A stretch of DNA of 64,000 nucleotides from Kappaphycus alvarezii. Its lineage: Eukaryota; Rhodophyta; Florideophyceae; Gigartinales; Solieriaceae. Below, piece after piece: positions 1-11,053 of the stretch. The notes beneath the pieces were generated by a model. That model searched no databases. It worked only from the letters and a program-made list of their open reading frames with translations, and was not told the origin of the DNA. Both the position numbers and the translations under genes were made by a program. The stretch spans positions 215,725 to 279,724 of the forward strand of contig NADL03000527.1 of NCBI GenBank assembly GCA_002205965.3. Direction: 5' to 3'. Position 1 is the first letter of the stretch, and every line of letters starts with the position of its first letter.

Positions 1-59
1 CTTTGGCAGATTAGGAGCACCATCCGAGAATCGCCCGAGTTGATCGAGTCACACGCTGG

Positions 60-104
60 ACGCACGAATTGCCTGCAAGTCCACGCACGAATTGCCTGCA
101 AGTC
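60..104. repeat. Two-copy tandem repeat, about 23 bp
   Basis: The unit cgcacgaattgcctgcaagt occurs twice in direct tandem with a two- or three-base linker. The rest of positions 1-551 shows no convincing gene on either strand; it is the 5' flank of the Uma2-like gene. Confidence 0.85.
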
Positions 105-551
105 GTCGACCCATTTTTCGTTGGCAAAGTGCTGGAGGAGAATTTCCTTGAATTGTTGTCTAACGTGTCCACCGCCGGAACCAACATGAACAGTTAAGAG
201 CTAACCGGATGTAGCACGTCGGCCACGTGCAGTGGGGTGCGGGCAAGGACGGTCACGGCAATAGACGACCAGATGATGCAGCGCTTCAGCGCTTTAGCTG
301 ATACAGGCGCCGGCGTATCACGCCTGCAATAGAAAAATACCTCTGCGCGATTCGAGGGATTAGAACAACAGTTTGGGGGTAAGGCGCATCTAGGGAGTCG
401 AACGCAATGGGGTGGAAGTTGAAACCTTGTGGAGGGAGTTATGCTCACAGAGATCTCCATCTGTCCTGTCGTTGGAGCATTTCCTCGAAAATCTTGAAGG
501 AATTGACTAGAAAAAACATTTTTAGTTTTGTATTGAACAGTGCAGTGTGAA

Positions 552-1868
552 ATGTCATACGAGCTACGACGGCATCGAAAGCGCAGACCGCACACAGACC
601 GCACATCGCCATCGGCAACATTCTCCTTCAACCGCGCCCATGCAGCCTCTACATCCCGACGCCTCACCGTCATCCTCCCTCAAATCCACGTCTCCGCCAC
701 CCTCACCTCCCTTGCTTCATCTCTCACACAGCTCTGCTACACCCCACCAAAGCCCGAGGACTTTCACCTCAAACCTTGCACTTGGGAGACCCTGAGCACG
801 TTACCGTCAGAACAGCGATACGAAGTTGTCGACGGCATTCTCATCCTACCGCCCGCCATGCCAAACGGCACACGCATCCACCAGAAGATCATCGCCAATC
901 TCCCTACCTTGTTCAGCCTCCTCCTCTCTCACTGCAATGTCAGTGCCGGCGTCGATGTTGAGACCTCCGCCATCGACGCAGGCCCCTCTTTCTCAGCCAC
1001 CTCTCCCCTTCGACGCTCCAGCCGCATCAGAAGCAACGACCAGAGCACCAAAGCCGACAGAACACAACACCATCATGGTCAAGATGATCTAGCCCTCAAC
1101 GTTCGCGTTCCCGACATCATGATCAAGCCCGCCAACACTGAATCCTCTTCATCCCCACCCCGCAAAAGTCGAAAGCACGTTGGCCTCAAACTTGGCGAGT
1201 GTGTCATTGTCATTGAGCTGACGAGTAATGAAACACGCAAAGTGGACATGGAAGTCAAATGGCAACAGTATTTCCACTCTGGCATTGAAATCTACATCAT
1301 CATCGATATTGCACCCCTTGGCAAACAAGGCGGTATCCCTACAGTCATCGTCGGCTCCCTCATGGAACATCATGACAGCATTCGCGCACCAACGGGATAC
1401 CCTGGCAGATATCCGCCACCAAGACAGCCAACAAAACCAAGCTACTACAAGCGCGAGTATAACGATGATGAAAGCATCGCTTTGCATGGCATCCCTGACA
1501 TTGGCTGGCCATCCCAAGTGATCACACCCAAGCTTCTCGGTGACCCAAAGGCAATAGAGCGCCTTTCCGAAAAAACGCGCCATGATAGGGAGAAAAAGAA
1601 TGAGGAGGAGAGGCAAGGGCGCTTGCAGGAAATGCGACAACGGATCGCTGTAGAAGCAAAGAATGACGCGCTGGAAGCAAAGAATGACGCGCTGGAAGCA
1701 AAGAATGACGCGCTGGAAGCAAAGAATGACGCGCTAGAAGCGGAGATTCGAAGGCTTCGTCGGGAGCGAGGATCAAGCGGCATATCAGGTACCGGTGTTG
1801 CAGAGGCGACTGGGAAGTCGAAGCCATCGATCACAAGATCACAGAAGAGAAAGCAGCGGCAGCGGTGA
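552..1868 (+). CDS. Uma2-like (DUF820) PD-(D/E)xK nuclease-fold protein with C-terminal coiled coil
   Basis: 438 codons from the first in-frame ATG at 552; the frame is open a little further upstream but only from a GTG. Residues about 65-245 carry the Uma2/DUF820 pattern: RYEVVDGILILPP near the start of the domain, a conserved His about 16 residues later (TRIHQKI), VPDI with Asp188, VIELTS with Glu222 and DMEVKWQQY with Lys236. These give the D...E...K series of the restriction-endonuclease-like fold. An inserted basic Ser-rich loop (about 140-180) is not typical of the short bacterial proteins. The C-terminus is a charged coiled coil with four exact EAKNDAL heptads, then a basic tail (KRKQRQR) that could be a nuclear signal. 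Uma2 proteins are abundant in cyanobacteria and other bacteria and occur patchily in eukaryotes; transfer is possible but cannot be shown from one sequence. Substrate and cellular role are unknown. No intron is needed. Confidence 0.75.
   Translation: MSYELRRHRKRRPHTDRTSPSATFSFNRAHAASTSRRLTVILPQIHVSATLTSLASSLTQLCYTPPKPEDFHLKPCTWETLSTLPSEQRYEVVDGILILPPAMPNGTRIHQKIIANLPTLFSLLLSHCNVSAGVDVETSAIDAGPSFSATSPLRRSSRIRSNDQSTKADRTQHHHGQDDLALNVRVPDIMIKPANTESSSSPPRKSRKHVGLKLGECVIVIELTSNETRKVDMEVKWQQYFHSGIEIYIIIDIAPLGKQGGIPTVIVGSLMEHHDSIRAPTGYPGRYPPPRQPTKPSYYKREYNDDESIALHGIPDIGWPSQVITPKLLGDPKAIERLSEKTRHDREKKNEEERQGRLQEMRQRIAVEAKNDALEAKNDALEAKNDALEAKNDALEAEIRRLRRERGSSGISGTGVAEATGKSKPSITRSQKRKQRQR
1653..1736 (+). 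repeat. Coding minisatellite, four 21-bp units (EAKNDAL heptads)
   Basis: Four consecutive near-identical 21-bp units (gaagcaaagaatgacgcgctg) encode four EAKNDAL heptads in frame within the Uma2-like gene. Unit length equals one coiled-coil heptad, so copy-number change would alter coil length without a frameshift. Confidence 0.9.
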
Positions 1869-1879
1869 GTGGAGTGCAA

Positions 1880-2500
1880 TGATTGTCATGGTGACCTCCC
1901 TCACTCCAACAACAGAACTTGGGGTGGACTATGTCGTAGAGTGTGTTGGCGCGCCGCAAAGAGTTGCCTTGCTTTGCAAGCAGCATTACTTGCTTTCGGA
2001 GCAGAGTCGCTCTCTTCGGTGCCTGCCTGATCTCACATTTGAAACAGGCATGGATATTGGCGAGTTGATGCCAACATCATTGTGATAAAAAACCGACACA
2101 ACAATGTTCCGCAACATGGTCGGTTATCATCTCCTCCAGGGGCGCACGTATCTGCAGTGAGTAAACCACGTCATAGCTCGCCATCCCCCCGTCTGGCGCT
2201 TGACATGTACCTACTTGCCGGCCCACGAGCGGGTCGCAATGACCCGGGTGCTCTCATCGATGCCCAAAAGCCTTGAACTGTGTTGATGGGACGATACTGC
2301 AACTGTGACCCGACTCTCGCTGCAGCTCGCAGCTCTCGGGAACTTCTGGTGTTCTAGTGTTGGAGTTTTCTTGGGACTTTATCCAGGGTGAGTGTAGGGA
2401 GTAGCCAGGTAGGAATTGGATGACTAAACTCTGCATGTTGCGGGGCAAGGCCTTTTACAGACGCCGCATATGTCAACCAAATCGCATAGCTAAGTTTCTT
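1880..2500. other. No gene recognised; 3' flank of Uma2 gene and edge of RT relic
   Basis: Short overlapping open frames occur on both strands but none shows family similarity. This stretch probably holds the 3' flank of the Uma2-like gene and the decayed 3' end of the minus-strand retroelement that follows. Confidence 0.5.
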
Positions 2501-2664
2501 GAACTCCGCCTTGGAACAATCACTGCGGGTCGCAATGACTGCCGTGTACTCGTCAATGATCTTGGACGTCGTCTCCGATGATGATCCCAGCGAGTCGAAA
2601 GCTAGGGGTACAAAGGTTCATCTTAGTCTTGACTGTCAAGGCAACGAGTCGCCGCGGGCGGTTG

Positions 2665-3124
2665 CTATTTGTTTGCAAAGTCTCTCATCTGTATCTCTGG
2701 GCGCAAGAAAACCGCGGGCAGTTGCCAATGTCGTAGAGAATTCGTACTCTCCTTGAATGCTAAAGTGGCGGTGGCGTCGTAGGCCACTGGAAGAGCCGTC
2801 GGTGTGCGCATGGCATCAGACCGCGGGGACACAAAGATGTCTGCGGGTCGCACGTCCAAGTAAGGGAGTAGGTACTTCGCTTCACACTGAACACTGACAC
2901 CTGCCGCCTTGAACAGCTCTCGGCCCAAGTATTCGCACCACTGCGTTATGCCGGTTGGTCCATCCGAGGCTTTTGTTGGATAGGTCTGTCGCGTGGTGGC
3001 CTAGGTGGTCCATGTGCTTATTGCATTCGGGGCACATCAACAGCGTGGTGTCGTCAAACACGCGGACTCCCTGGTGGCGATGTAGCATCACCGACCACAT
3101 CGCATCGGACGTGTGGCTGACCAC
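2665..3124 (-). pseudogene. C-terminal zinc knuckle and endonuclease-like end of ORF2 (broken)
   Basis: One frame (3124-2882) gives CPECNKHMDHLGHHATDLS then RHNAVVRIL, a Cys/His zinc cluster. The next (2928-2665) gives LDVRPADIFVSP, resembling the PD region of restriction-like endonuclease domains at the end of some non-LTR elements. The intact relative has CPTC...GHHASTCKGG...RHNRL and GIDVTIVSP in the same order. Assignment as a restriction-like endonuclease is inference from position and motif. Confidence 0.6.
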
Positions 3125-3635
3125 AGACGGATGTACTGTGAGGAAGGCTGCTGCAGACGTCTCAATTTATGCCTGACTGCGGATCCTTCGCCGGATATCC
3201 AGTTCAGAGTGCATCGTGGGGCTTGGAAACCTCGCCCATGCTTCATCTCTCCAGAACTGTTTTGCTGCTGACTCGGCCCAGGCTCGATATAATAGAGTGT
3301 GTGTATTATCGGGCTTTGCACCAAGGCTGGCTGCTGTCGGTGACTCTGGATGACCTCCATATCCATTGGAGGACGAGGATGTGTGGAGCCGTCGGGCAAA
3401 CTCAAAGAGGTGTCGGTCCGCCCCTATGTATCTATGTATGTATTTTGCGTTGGGAGTTCCGATGCACCAGGGTCGCTAAGGCTCCTCAGTTGTTCTGAGG
3501 TTATGACGCTGGCAGCAAATGCTGCAAAGTTCAGCGTTACCACAGGAGTGAAACCATGACCGCCATGGCGCTTAAATGAAGCCTCACCTGTTTCCGGACC
3601 GCGTCAGACATTTGGACATTGTTTGATCGCGCGTA

Positions 3636-4178
3636 CTACTCCATCTGCTCACTATCAAATCGTTGTGCAAGGTCACTTGTCGCGCTCTGCGGGGCTAGCT
3701 TCTCCACATGTTTTAGTTTGCATGCTGAGGCACAGACGCGGTGGAGGTGAAACCGGATTCGAGCGTCACCAATCCCGTCAATCAGAGACAACGTCTTGAT
3801 GCAATCGTCTAGTTTCCCCTTGCGAAAACCCTCCATGTACTGACGCGATCCAATCGGGGCACCTAGAAGGTCAATCTCTTCATCGGAGAAGTTCTCTCTT
3901 GCGAAGGAGCGCAAGAGTGGTGTTGGCCGGATGACAGGCTGACGTGGCCGGTATAGACCTATACGCGTTATGGCAGGGTTGAGAAAAAGGCCATGGTCGG
4001 GTCCTTTTGAAGAAAGGAAGTCAATCGCTTTTTCGAGCTCAGCATGTGTGCCGATAAGGGTACAGTCATCTGCATACCCGCGGTGTAGACCAAGTTGTGT
4101 CCGCTTCGCGATTACCTTTGCTAGCGGATGTACTCTAAGGGAAAACATCAGCATACTTGCCGAATCTCCTTGCTGCAT
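3636..4178 (-). pseudogene. RT palm fragment with YADD box (broken ORF2)
   Basis: A 180-codon open frame begins at the motif-B region (QQGDSASMLMFSLRVHPLA) and contains the catalytic YADD box (HRGYADDCTLIG), followed by LLGAPIGS, as in non-LTR reverse transcriptases. It lacks motif A and the upstream fingers, which lie in other frames. The intact relative has QQGDPLGMLLFAIALHPLAQ and WYADDGTLIVP at the same places. The catalytic Asp pair survives but the gene is clearly disrupted. Confidence 0.8.
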
Positions 4179-4244
4179 TCCTTCCTAAATGCGGATGTCT
4201 TCCGTAGACCCCGCAGGCAAGATTAATGACGGCATCTTGCGAGT

Positions 4245-5088
4245 TTACACCATGTTTAGGAAACGGCAAAGCGACGGTACCCGATATGGGAGCATGTCTA
4301 TCATGTGATGTCTCGAGAATATGATCAACGCGTTTTGAGCACCCAGTGACACTAGCGCATAGTTCTCGTCGTGTTTTTTGCTCTTGACTAATCCCCGGGC
4401 GTTAGGAACAATCGCATCCAACCCGCCGGATACTCCGTTTGGTACTTGAAGAGGCGCCAGGTACTCCCTCGTTTTGTCCAGTGCCGGGGATAGCAGCACC
4501 TTGGTTACCAAACGCCGCAGGGCCGTCCGAATTGCGATGGGGTGGATGTTCTCTGGCCGACGTTGAATCGGGAGCAGCGTAACTGAGGAGATAGGGGGAT
4601 TGTTTCTCCTGGGAGATCTCCATGGGCCAGTCTCTTCACAACTGTGGTGATGGCCAAGATGCCTGTCGTACCTGATTCGAGACACACCTTTGTGTTGGCT
4701 AGCAGTCGCAGAAGCCGCGGGGACATTCTGTCAGGCCCGGCGCGGGGTTTGGGTTCAGGCGTCGGACAGCGCTCAGAACCGCCGCCTCTGGAATGTCTGT
4801 GGGGAACAGAAGGTCTCTAGCGACTATGACCTTGACTGGCGACATTGGCGCTGGTTGCATCTTCCGCAGGTGTTCTCGAACCCGTTGGTCATTAACGTCG
4901 GCAATGCGGGACTGGTACAAGGTATATATCGCATACCCATATTGTGCATCTGTAGCTAAGTGGACTGCTCTGCGGAATTTGGGGTGATGCCTGGTGTCCT
5001 TCTGCGGTGGGCGACAACGGGCAACGGCCGAGTACCGTATGGATCTCAGAAATGCAGGTGCCACTAAGGAGCCAACGAAGGGAGTCAA
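4245..5088 (-). pseudogene. RT fingers, N-terminal part of ORF2 (broken)
   Basis: Two or three overlapping minus-strand fragments contain the pattern preceding the RT palm: a block NPNPAPGLTECPRG resembling the SSPGPDGLRPS motif of the intact relative, then IHPIAIRTALRRLVTKVL matching its LRPIAIGLAIRRLVGRLV. Frames change at least twice, so it cannot be translated as one protein. Confidence 0.7.
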
Positions 5089-5879
5089 GTTTGCATTCAG
5101 GAGTTTCCTTTGAGACGATCGGCACCGTTTTCAGCATCGGCTCATGGTTTGGATGCCCCAAACTCATTGCAACAATATAAGCGTACTGAGATGAACACGG
5201 GACTTAATATAATCTATCGCAGGTTCTGGTCCAGAGAATTTGATAAGGGGGTTCCAGAACATGAACAAACAGGCATTTGTAATTTCGCGATATTTGTATC
5301 TTGTGCAGAGCTTTACCTGGTAAAGCCAATAGAGAAGCCGTGCTCGGAACCCGTTTGATTTAGGTGAGAGTCAGGATAAGCGGTCCGCCAACCCCTACAC
5401 GCCCAAAAATCCCGAGGCTGCTGACCTGAACATCTTACATGATCGTATCGTATTTGTGTAGAGTCAGGATGAGAAACCGGTTTCTCCAGCTAAGAACGAT
5501 GCAGGCTCGCTTCAGTGCCGCATTGCCGGGCTGAGTGGTCAATGCCGATCACGATCACGCTCAAATTTTGTGGACACTAAACTTAAATTTTAATTTTACA
5601 CTTCCTGTAAAATATTAAATTTAAATTTTACTCTCTTCTCGAAGACGCCACATCAGCCTTTATTCATTTCATTTCAGGTTTTTTGCTGACATACAGCCGC
5701 GCCCCTCTACCCTCCTTACCACTTGCGGCTCAACTCAGTCGCCACTCCAAGCCATACCCCCCTGCTTGTCGGGATAACAGAGCCCGTTCATCTTGAGTCG
5801 ACCGGTTCAGTAGAACTTTGTAAAACCGATGGCTGATTCAGGCCGCTACTCGGCTGAACCCTGGTATTCATTTTACTTT

Positions 5880-6260
5880 AGGTAGACTAGCAAAGGCAGA
5901 ACTACATTGACTATAGACAACAGGGAGAGGTCTGTAGGAGACCGAAGGCCCGTGAAACAATGTAGATTCTAACGTTTCACAACCCAGCCGAGTACGGCAA
6001 CAAGGGATACTCCGATAGGAAGGAGACTTCGCCCCAATAGGATGGACCTAATAGAAGAAGCGCTACCTCTAAGGGGGGCCTAAAAGGGGCATTACATTAT
6101 TACGCTATTTGACTGTATATAATGTGGGTGGCTATGTCACTCATATACAGTATTTGAAATCTTAAACTACTATTCTGACTTGAGTCGAATCGACTGGGTC
6201 ACCTAGGATATGACTAAAACTCCCCGTTATTCTAGTCGTGAGACTCAGGAAATACAGGGA
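5880..6260 (-). repeat. Probable 3' LTR of Ty1/copia remnant
   Basis: This non-coding stretch lies just beyond the RNase H end of the minus-strand copia remnant, where its 3' LTR should be. Its part at 6140-6257 recurs at 14361-14476 with about 90% identity. The preceding 5360-5880 stretch is AT-rich and shows no gene. Confidence 0.55.
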
Positions 6261-6365
6261 TACATTGCTCTATAGGGAGCGAACAAGTTTGGTTCTTCAG
6301 GATGGTAGTCAAGGCGGAGCAGCGGTTTACCTTGGTGAAGGCATCGGCTGGGTTCGCAAATGTGC

Positions 6366-7080
6366 TCACAAACCTACATTTGAATTGTTGTTGCGATCGT
6401 AGATATGTTTAACAGCGGTGATATCTACCATAAGCCTTTTTTCTGCCGTTGAAGACCATTTTGTAATGACTTCAAAGAGGGACTTCGAATCTGTAAGCAT
6501 ATTCAAAGGGATGTCTCGGCGGAGGAATGTTTGGAGATCCATTCGAAGTGTATATGCAAATTCAAAGGCATCTGCAAATGCAAGTACTTCAGCTGCTAGA
6601 CCAGAGCGAACGACGCGATGAATTTTCTTGCTGGAGCAGTGTAGTATATGATACTTGTCCAGAGCGTCCAGTAATAAGATACCAAAACCTAGTTGAGAGG
6701 TAATATCAGCAATATTGGAGAAGGCGGCATCAGAGTATACGGTGATGCGGAGGGAGTTGCTATCCAGGCGAGGGTACGAAAGAGATATGTTAAGATGTTT
6801 TTGGACGTGCGTCACTATCTTGTTAAGGTTTGTCATTTTGTCTGAATCGAATTGATTCTATGTAGCATGGGCAGCTAAGGCGGTTTTCTGTAACTTGGGC
6901 AGCTAAGGCGACGGCACAAGAAATATCTGGGCGAGTTTGAGTGGCCCAAGCAAGGTTTGCACGGAGGGAGCGGCAGTCCTCAAACAATGAGTCTTCAGCA
7001 AGGGTGGAAAGCTTAGAGATGTATGAGCTTTGTGAGAGGACGATACTGTAGTGCAATGGGCACAAATACTGTACTGCCAT
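6366..7080 (-). pseudogene. Ty1/copia pol fragment: end of RT and RNase H
   Basis: Two frames on the minus strand join around 6830. The first carries LRANLAWATQTRPDISCAV, the Gly/Asn-x-Leu-x-Trp...TRPDI block at the end of copia RT. The second carries YSDAAFSN, KIHRVVRSGLAAEVLAFADA and MLTDSKSLFEVI, the RNase H blocks of Ty1/copia. The upstream RT, integrase and gag are separated from it by the gypsy insertion or lost. Confidence 0.85.
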
Positions 7081-7660
7081 CGGCAGAGCTAGTTTTGATG
7101 ATCTTTTTTTGATCTGATTCGCTGCTAAACAGCAGGCACTGTACTGTACTGTACAATAAGGTAAATTTTCTTTTGTCGCTCACTATTATTTTTGGTACTG
7201 TATCTTCACCCGATGGGGCTTGAGGGCTTGCAATCTGGACCACTAGGCCCCAAATGGGACCTGATATTTTCGCAAGTGAAAGGCACCTATTGGGCCAAGT
7301 GTCGACTTCACTTATCTCTAACTTGGATCTCCCTAACTTGGCTGACCCTAACCTCACTCACGCCGCCGTCCTAGATAACCCTAACCTAGTTAACTAGTAT
7401 TTATACCTACCTGGCCACTAGGGTCCCGGATTAAACAGCCACCCCGGTGTTGGCTCTGAACTTGACTCCCAGCTTCTGCCTTTGCAGAAACCTTGCCAAC
7501 GGCAAATTTGGCTATAGCCACGTTTATCCGCCCGGGTCTCCCTTTCTATTCCCCCTATCCAATATTATACCACCCCTTTTGTTTTTTGTTTGTGATATTT
7601 ACTCACACTTGGCGCCAAGGACTTCGGCGTCTATATACAAATAGGAACTTCAAGGTTGTC

Positions 7661-7672
7661 GTTGGTGACAAC
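7661..7672 (+). other. Possible gypsy primer-binding site
   Basis: A TGGTGACAAC string follows a tctatatacaaata TATA-like stretch (about 7630) in the leader of the gypsy remnant. Its position and TGG start fit a primer-binding site, but without a second LTR the boundary cannot be verified. Confidence 0.25.
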
Positions 7673-8365
7673 ATCCTTATCTCGAAAGGAGATAATCAGC
7701 ACAGCTGACCCAATACTACATCTTCTTTGTCCTGTATTACACCCCTGGTGTCTACGGTTCTTTGGAATCGACCCATACCAAGTTTCTAGCATTCCGCGGA
7801 CCACTGTCCGGCCTTACAACCCGGAGGACAAGTATACCGTCCATCCGCCCAAGGAATTACCCTCGCTCTTCCAACCCCATGTCTCCTCGCCGTCGGTGGG
7901 CTGTGCTACTGCATCGCAGGGTGCTTAAAGAGAAAGAGGGACAGCGAACACCCTGTGGGTCTTCGTTGGTGTGTCGGGTTTCCCATTGTCTGACGGTGTT
8001 CCGTTCCTAGACGAGAAGAAATGCGCACCGCGCATTGCACTACACAAATCTGGTCTCCCGACCTAGAACTTATTGGATCAACTCCGAAGTCGAAGAAGAT
8101 TTCGAATAGTCTCACCTCTGGTAACTCTACTTCCAAGTGATAGTCTCCTCCTTTCATCGTTGAGGACTGAAGACGCCCCGTTATCAACCGTTGTTAATTT
8201 CTTGGTTTCTCGTGGTCAAGCCGCCACCGGTTGATAAGGAATATTTGGAATACGAAGTAGAATGTCTTCCACTTCGTATCTATTCGTCCTCGTACTCGAG
8301 CGGGCACTGCACCAAAAGGTGTAGCCTCCTCAACAGTACCCCGTACGCAGAATCGTTCCAGGTCT

Positions 8366-8680
8366 GTGGCCGGAGACATACCATCGGTCACGGAAGCACC
8401 CCCGCAGGACATTGACTTCCGCTGCCTGGAGCATGATGCTTCTCTCCGGGAGGAGATTTGCACTTTGGTGCGCACGGAGATTGACACTGTTAAAGGAGAG
8501 GTAACTACAATTCAGGAATCTCTGAAGACGAGCGAATTCCGGTTTGATGTTGACTTTCGTCAGCAAGAAGCTCGTGTAAACAGCATTAGTGACTTAAAAG
8601 TTGTTTTAGGAACCCTGCGGGATGAGATTGCCACTCTGACGCAGGATGTTAACCGTTTGCTGGAAGACCTAGCCGTCTAA
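8366..8680 (+). pseudogene. Gypsy gag N-terminal coiled-coil region
   Basis: A 104-codon open frame, rich in Glu/Asp/Leu heptads (LREEICTLVRTEIDTVKGEV, LRDEIATLTQDVNRLLEDL), lies upstream of the capsid-like region and ends in a stop. It looks like the N-terminal coiled coil of a gypsy gag, cut by the stop at 8678-8680. Confidence 0.5.
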
Positions 8681-9129
8681 AAAGCTACGGGTATAGAAAG
8701 AGCCGAACGTATCAGCACCTGTCTAAGTCGTCTCGAGTGTGAGGCTGTTCCGGGTACCCAAACCCTCGATCTTCACCCGGAACAGGGGGTTCTCGGTATT
8801 GCCGATGTTGAAGGACCTCGTACTAATGACGACGAAGATTATGGTAAGGATGGAGATCAAAGACGCCGTGACCGTTCGCAAAGAGGAAGAAAAGCGAAGT
8901 CCTTAAACAAGAGAAAGGTCAAGAAGAACAATAGGAACTTACATAAGGATTCATCTTCGTCTGACTCTTGCTCGTTCCACGGAATTGGAAAAGATTATTC
9001 CGAAGATGCGTCTACGGATTCAGATTCGGACCTCTCTCTGGATGAAACTGGACGTCCAAAACGAAGACATGAGAAGGCGCGGGTCGCGAAGAAATCCAAG
9101 AACCGCTCGTATCGAACAAAGGTACAAAG

Positions 9130-9900
9130 GTGCAAACTGTATCAGCAACCTCTGGTAGATCCACCAGGACCCGAGTTGAACTTCGTGAAGAACCCGACCC
9201 TGGGTGGGTAGGTCTCGAGGAGTTACAGCAAACAATTCATTTGTATCGTAGGCTGCTATCTTATCGTACGTACCGCTTGAAGCGAACTTCCCACTCACTT
9301 AATTCCTCTAAGACAGGGAAAGCTCGGACGAAAGCCAGACGCATTGCCCAAAAGATTAAGAGGAAGGACTTTTTCTCTGGTGAAGACCCTATCATGGTGT
9401 TGGCTTTCCTGGCGCTGATGGTTAGGGAGTTCAACCTCCAGGGCATGACAGAAGCTCAAGCCTTTCGGGTTCTTCCCGACTTCTTAACCGGAATTGCAGA
9501 AAGTCAATTTCGTTCTGTCGCCGAAACAACTTCCCCGGAGCAGGGAGGTATCACGAGCTGGCCGGAGGCAGTCCAGTGGATGCTTCGACCCTTCGCCACT
9601 GATGATGCCATACACAATGTGGTACTCCCTCTGAGAGATGTTCACCAGCTAACCAAAGAGGGCGAACTTGACTACTATTTTGAGACTTTCTGACACCAGC
9701 AGCCGTTGCGGTAACGTTCATGACGCCCAAGAGCTTATTACGATGTACATAGACGGCCTGGACCGCAGAACCAAGGGAGTTGTCAGCCATTATCGACGCA
9801 CAAATAAGCCAGCTACCTTCATAGCTATTGTCGAGTACGCTGAGAATCAAGGCATCTCCGTCACAGCTCGCACCCAAGCGCTCCGAAAGGTCTCGATAGA
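9130..9900 (+). pseudogene. Gypsy gag capsid-like region (frameshifted)
   Basis: The frame to 9693 reads FFSGEDPIMVLAFLALMV, then LPDFLTGIAESQF and SWPEAVQWMLRPFATDD, the pattern of Ty3/gypsy capsid (F-x-G-x-x-P...). It continues in another frame from about 9700 with ELITMYIDGLDRRTKGVV. A stop or frameshift at about 9693 separates the halves. No zinc knuckle is evident downstream. Confidence 0.7.
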
Positions 9901-10756
9901 GTCCCGTCCGGTCAAACCTAGTGCCAGAATTACGGCTTCTCGATTTGATACGAAATCACCGTCAAAATACGGACTGTTGCCCTGTTATATTCTCCGTCCG
10001 CATCTCAAAATTCAACGATCGAGTATGATGCCGTTGAAAATGACTACGAGGCTCACATTATTGACCAAGCTGGTGCTTCGGATATTCCAACTTGTACGAC
10101 GGAGGAAGGAATTACTTCAATATCCGAGGAGACCACTTATGATCCCTCTCTCCTACTCTCGGATCGAGGAACTACTCCCGCACCGTGAATCCCATACGCG
10201 GACCGCCATACAAACTTCAACCGCCCTGGTTGGGGAGGGCGAACTTCGGCGCCATCACCGTCACGACTTACGAAAGAACAGCAGATAAATTGCCGCCATA
10301 GCCTCAATAGCCTCATATGCCACACATGCTATGGCCGGGGAAATATTTCCCCAGAATACATTTTACCCTTGCGGGAACTTCCGTCGATATTACGGAGCTA
10401 TGAGGCTTTGACCCCTCAAGAGAAGGCCATGGTACCGCAGACAAACTATAAGCGGGTCGCCCGGATGTTGAACTCGGAAGCCCAGCATCCCACTACGGAA
10501 CCTAGAAAGGTCGCTAGACCCCATGCTCCGGCGACGCCGATAGGTTTCATACCACCGGTTCCATCCCCGGCGGTCTCGGATAACCTTTCAAAAAAAGAGT
10601 AAAGGGAGCCTCCCATTGGGAAGAGATTGTCACATTGGACACAGTTGCAAACCAATCTGGAGCCCCACGGTCCCGCTCCCTTACTCACAGAATTGGTAGT
10701 ACTTCAGATACCACCCCGAGTCCCGAAATACAGCGGCTGGGAATCCCAAAAATTCG

Positions 10757-11008
10757 ATGAATCTTCTATCTTATGGCCCGCTCCCGGACATCTGTGATGC
10801 AAATAACAATCCGTTGAGAACACTTGGGACCATTAAGTTACCCATCCGGTTGGGAAGATATCTTGCACTGGTCATGTTCATCGTATCTGAGAAGCTCGCC
10901 GCACCAGTTATATTAGGAACGGATTTCTGCGACAGTTTTGTGGAATTCATTCGTCCCCGGGAGAAGCTCGTTGAGCTCAAAGGAGGAATTACGGTTCCAA
11001 TAGTATGA
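10757..11008 (+). pseudogene. Gypsy protease C-terminal part
   Basis: The frame encodes LRTLGTIKLPIRLG...VMFIVSEKLAAPVILGTDF, the second half of a retropepsin domain, with the usual I-L-G-x-D-F block. The catalytic DTG/DSG of the first half is not found in frame. Confidence 0.65.
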
Positions 11009-11053
11009 AGGCCTTTAAAAAGGGCACCACATAAGAGACCGCTAGCAACGGAA

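Larger units (their letters stand above)
2500..5170 (-). mobile_element. Decayed non-LTR retrotransposon (minus strand)
   Basis: Fragments of one ORF2-like protein lie in N-to-C order on the minus strand: an RT finger region (about 5088-4245), the RT palm with YADD (4178-3636) and a C-terminal zinc/nuclease-like region (3124-2665). They are in different frames with stops between them. The order and motifs match the better preserved element at 19563-33013, so this is an older relative of the same family. Confidence 0.8.
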
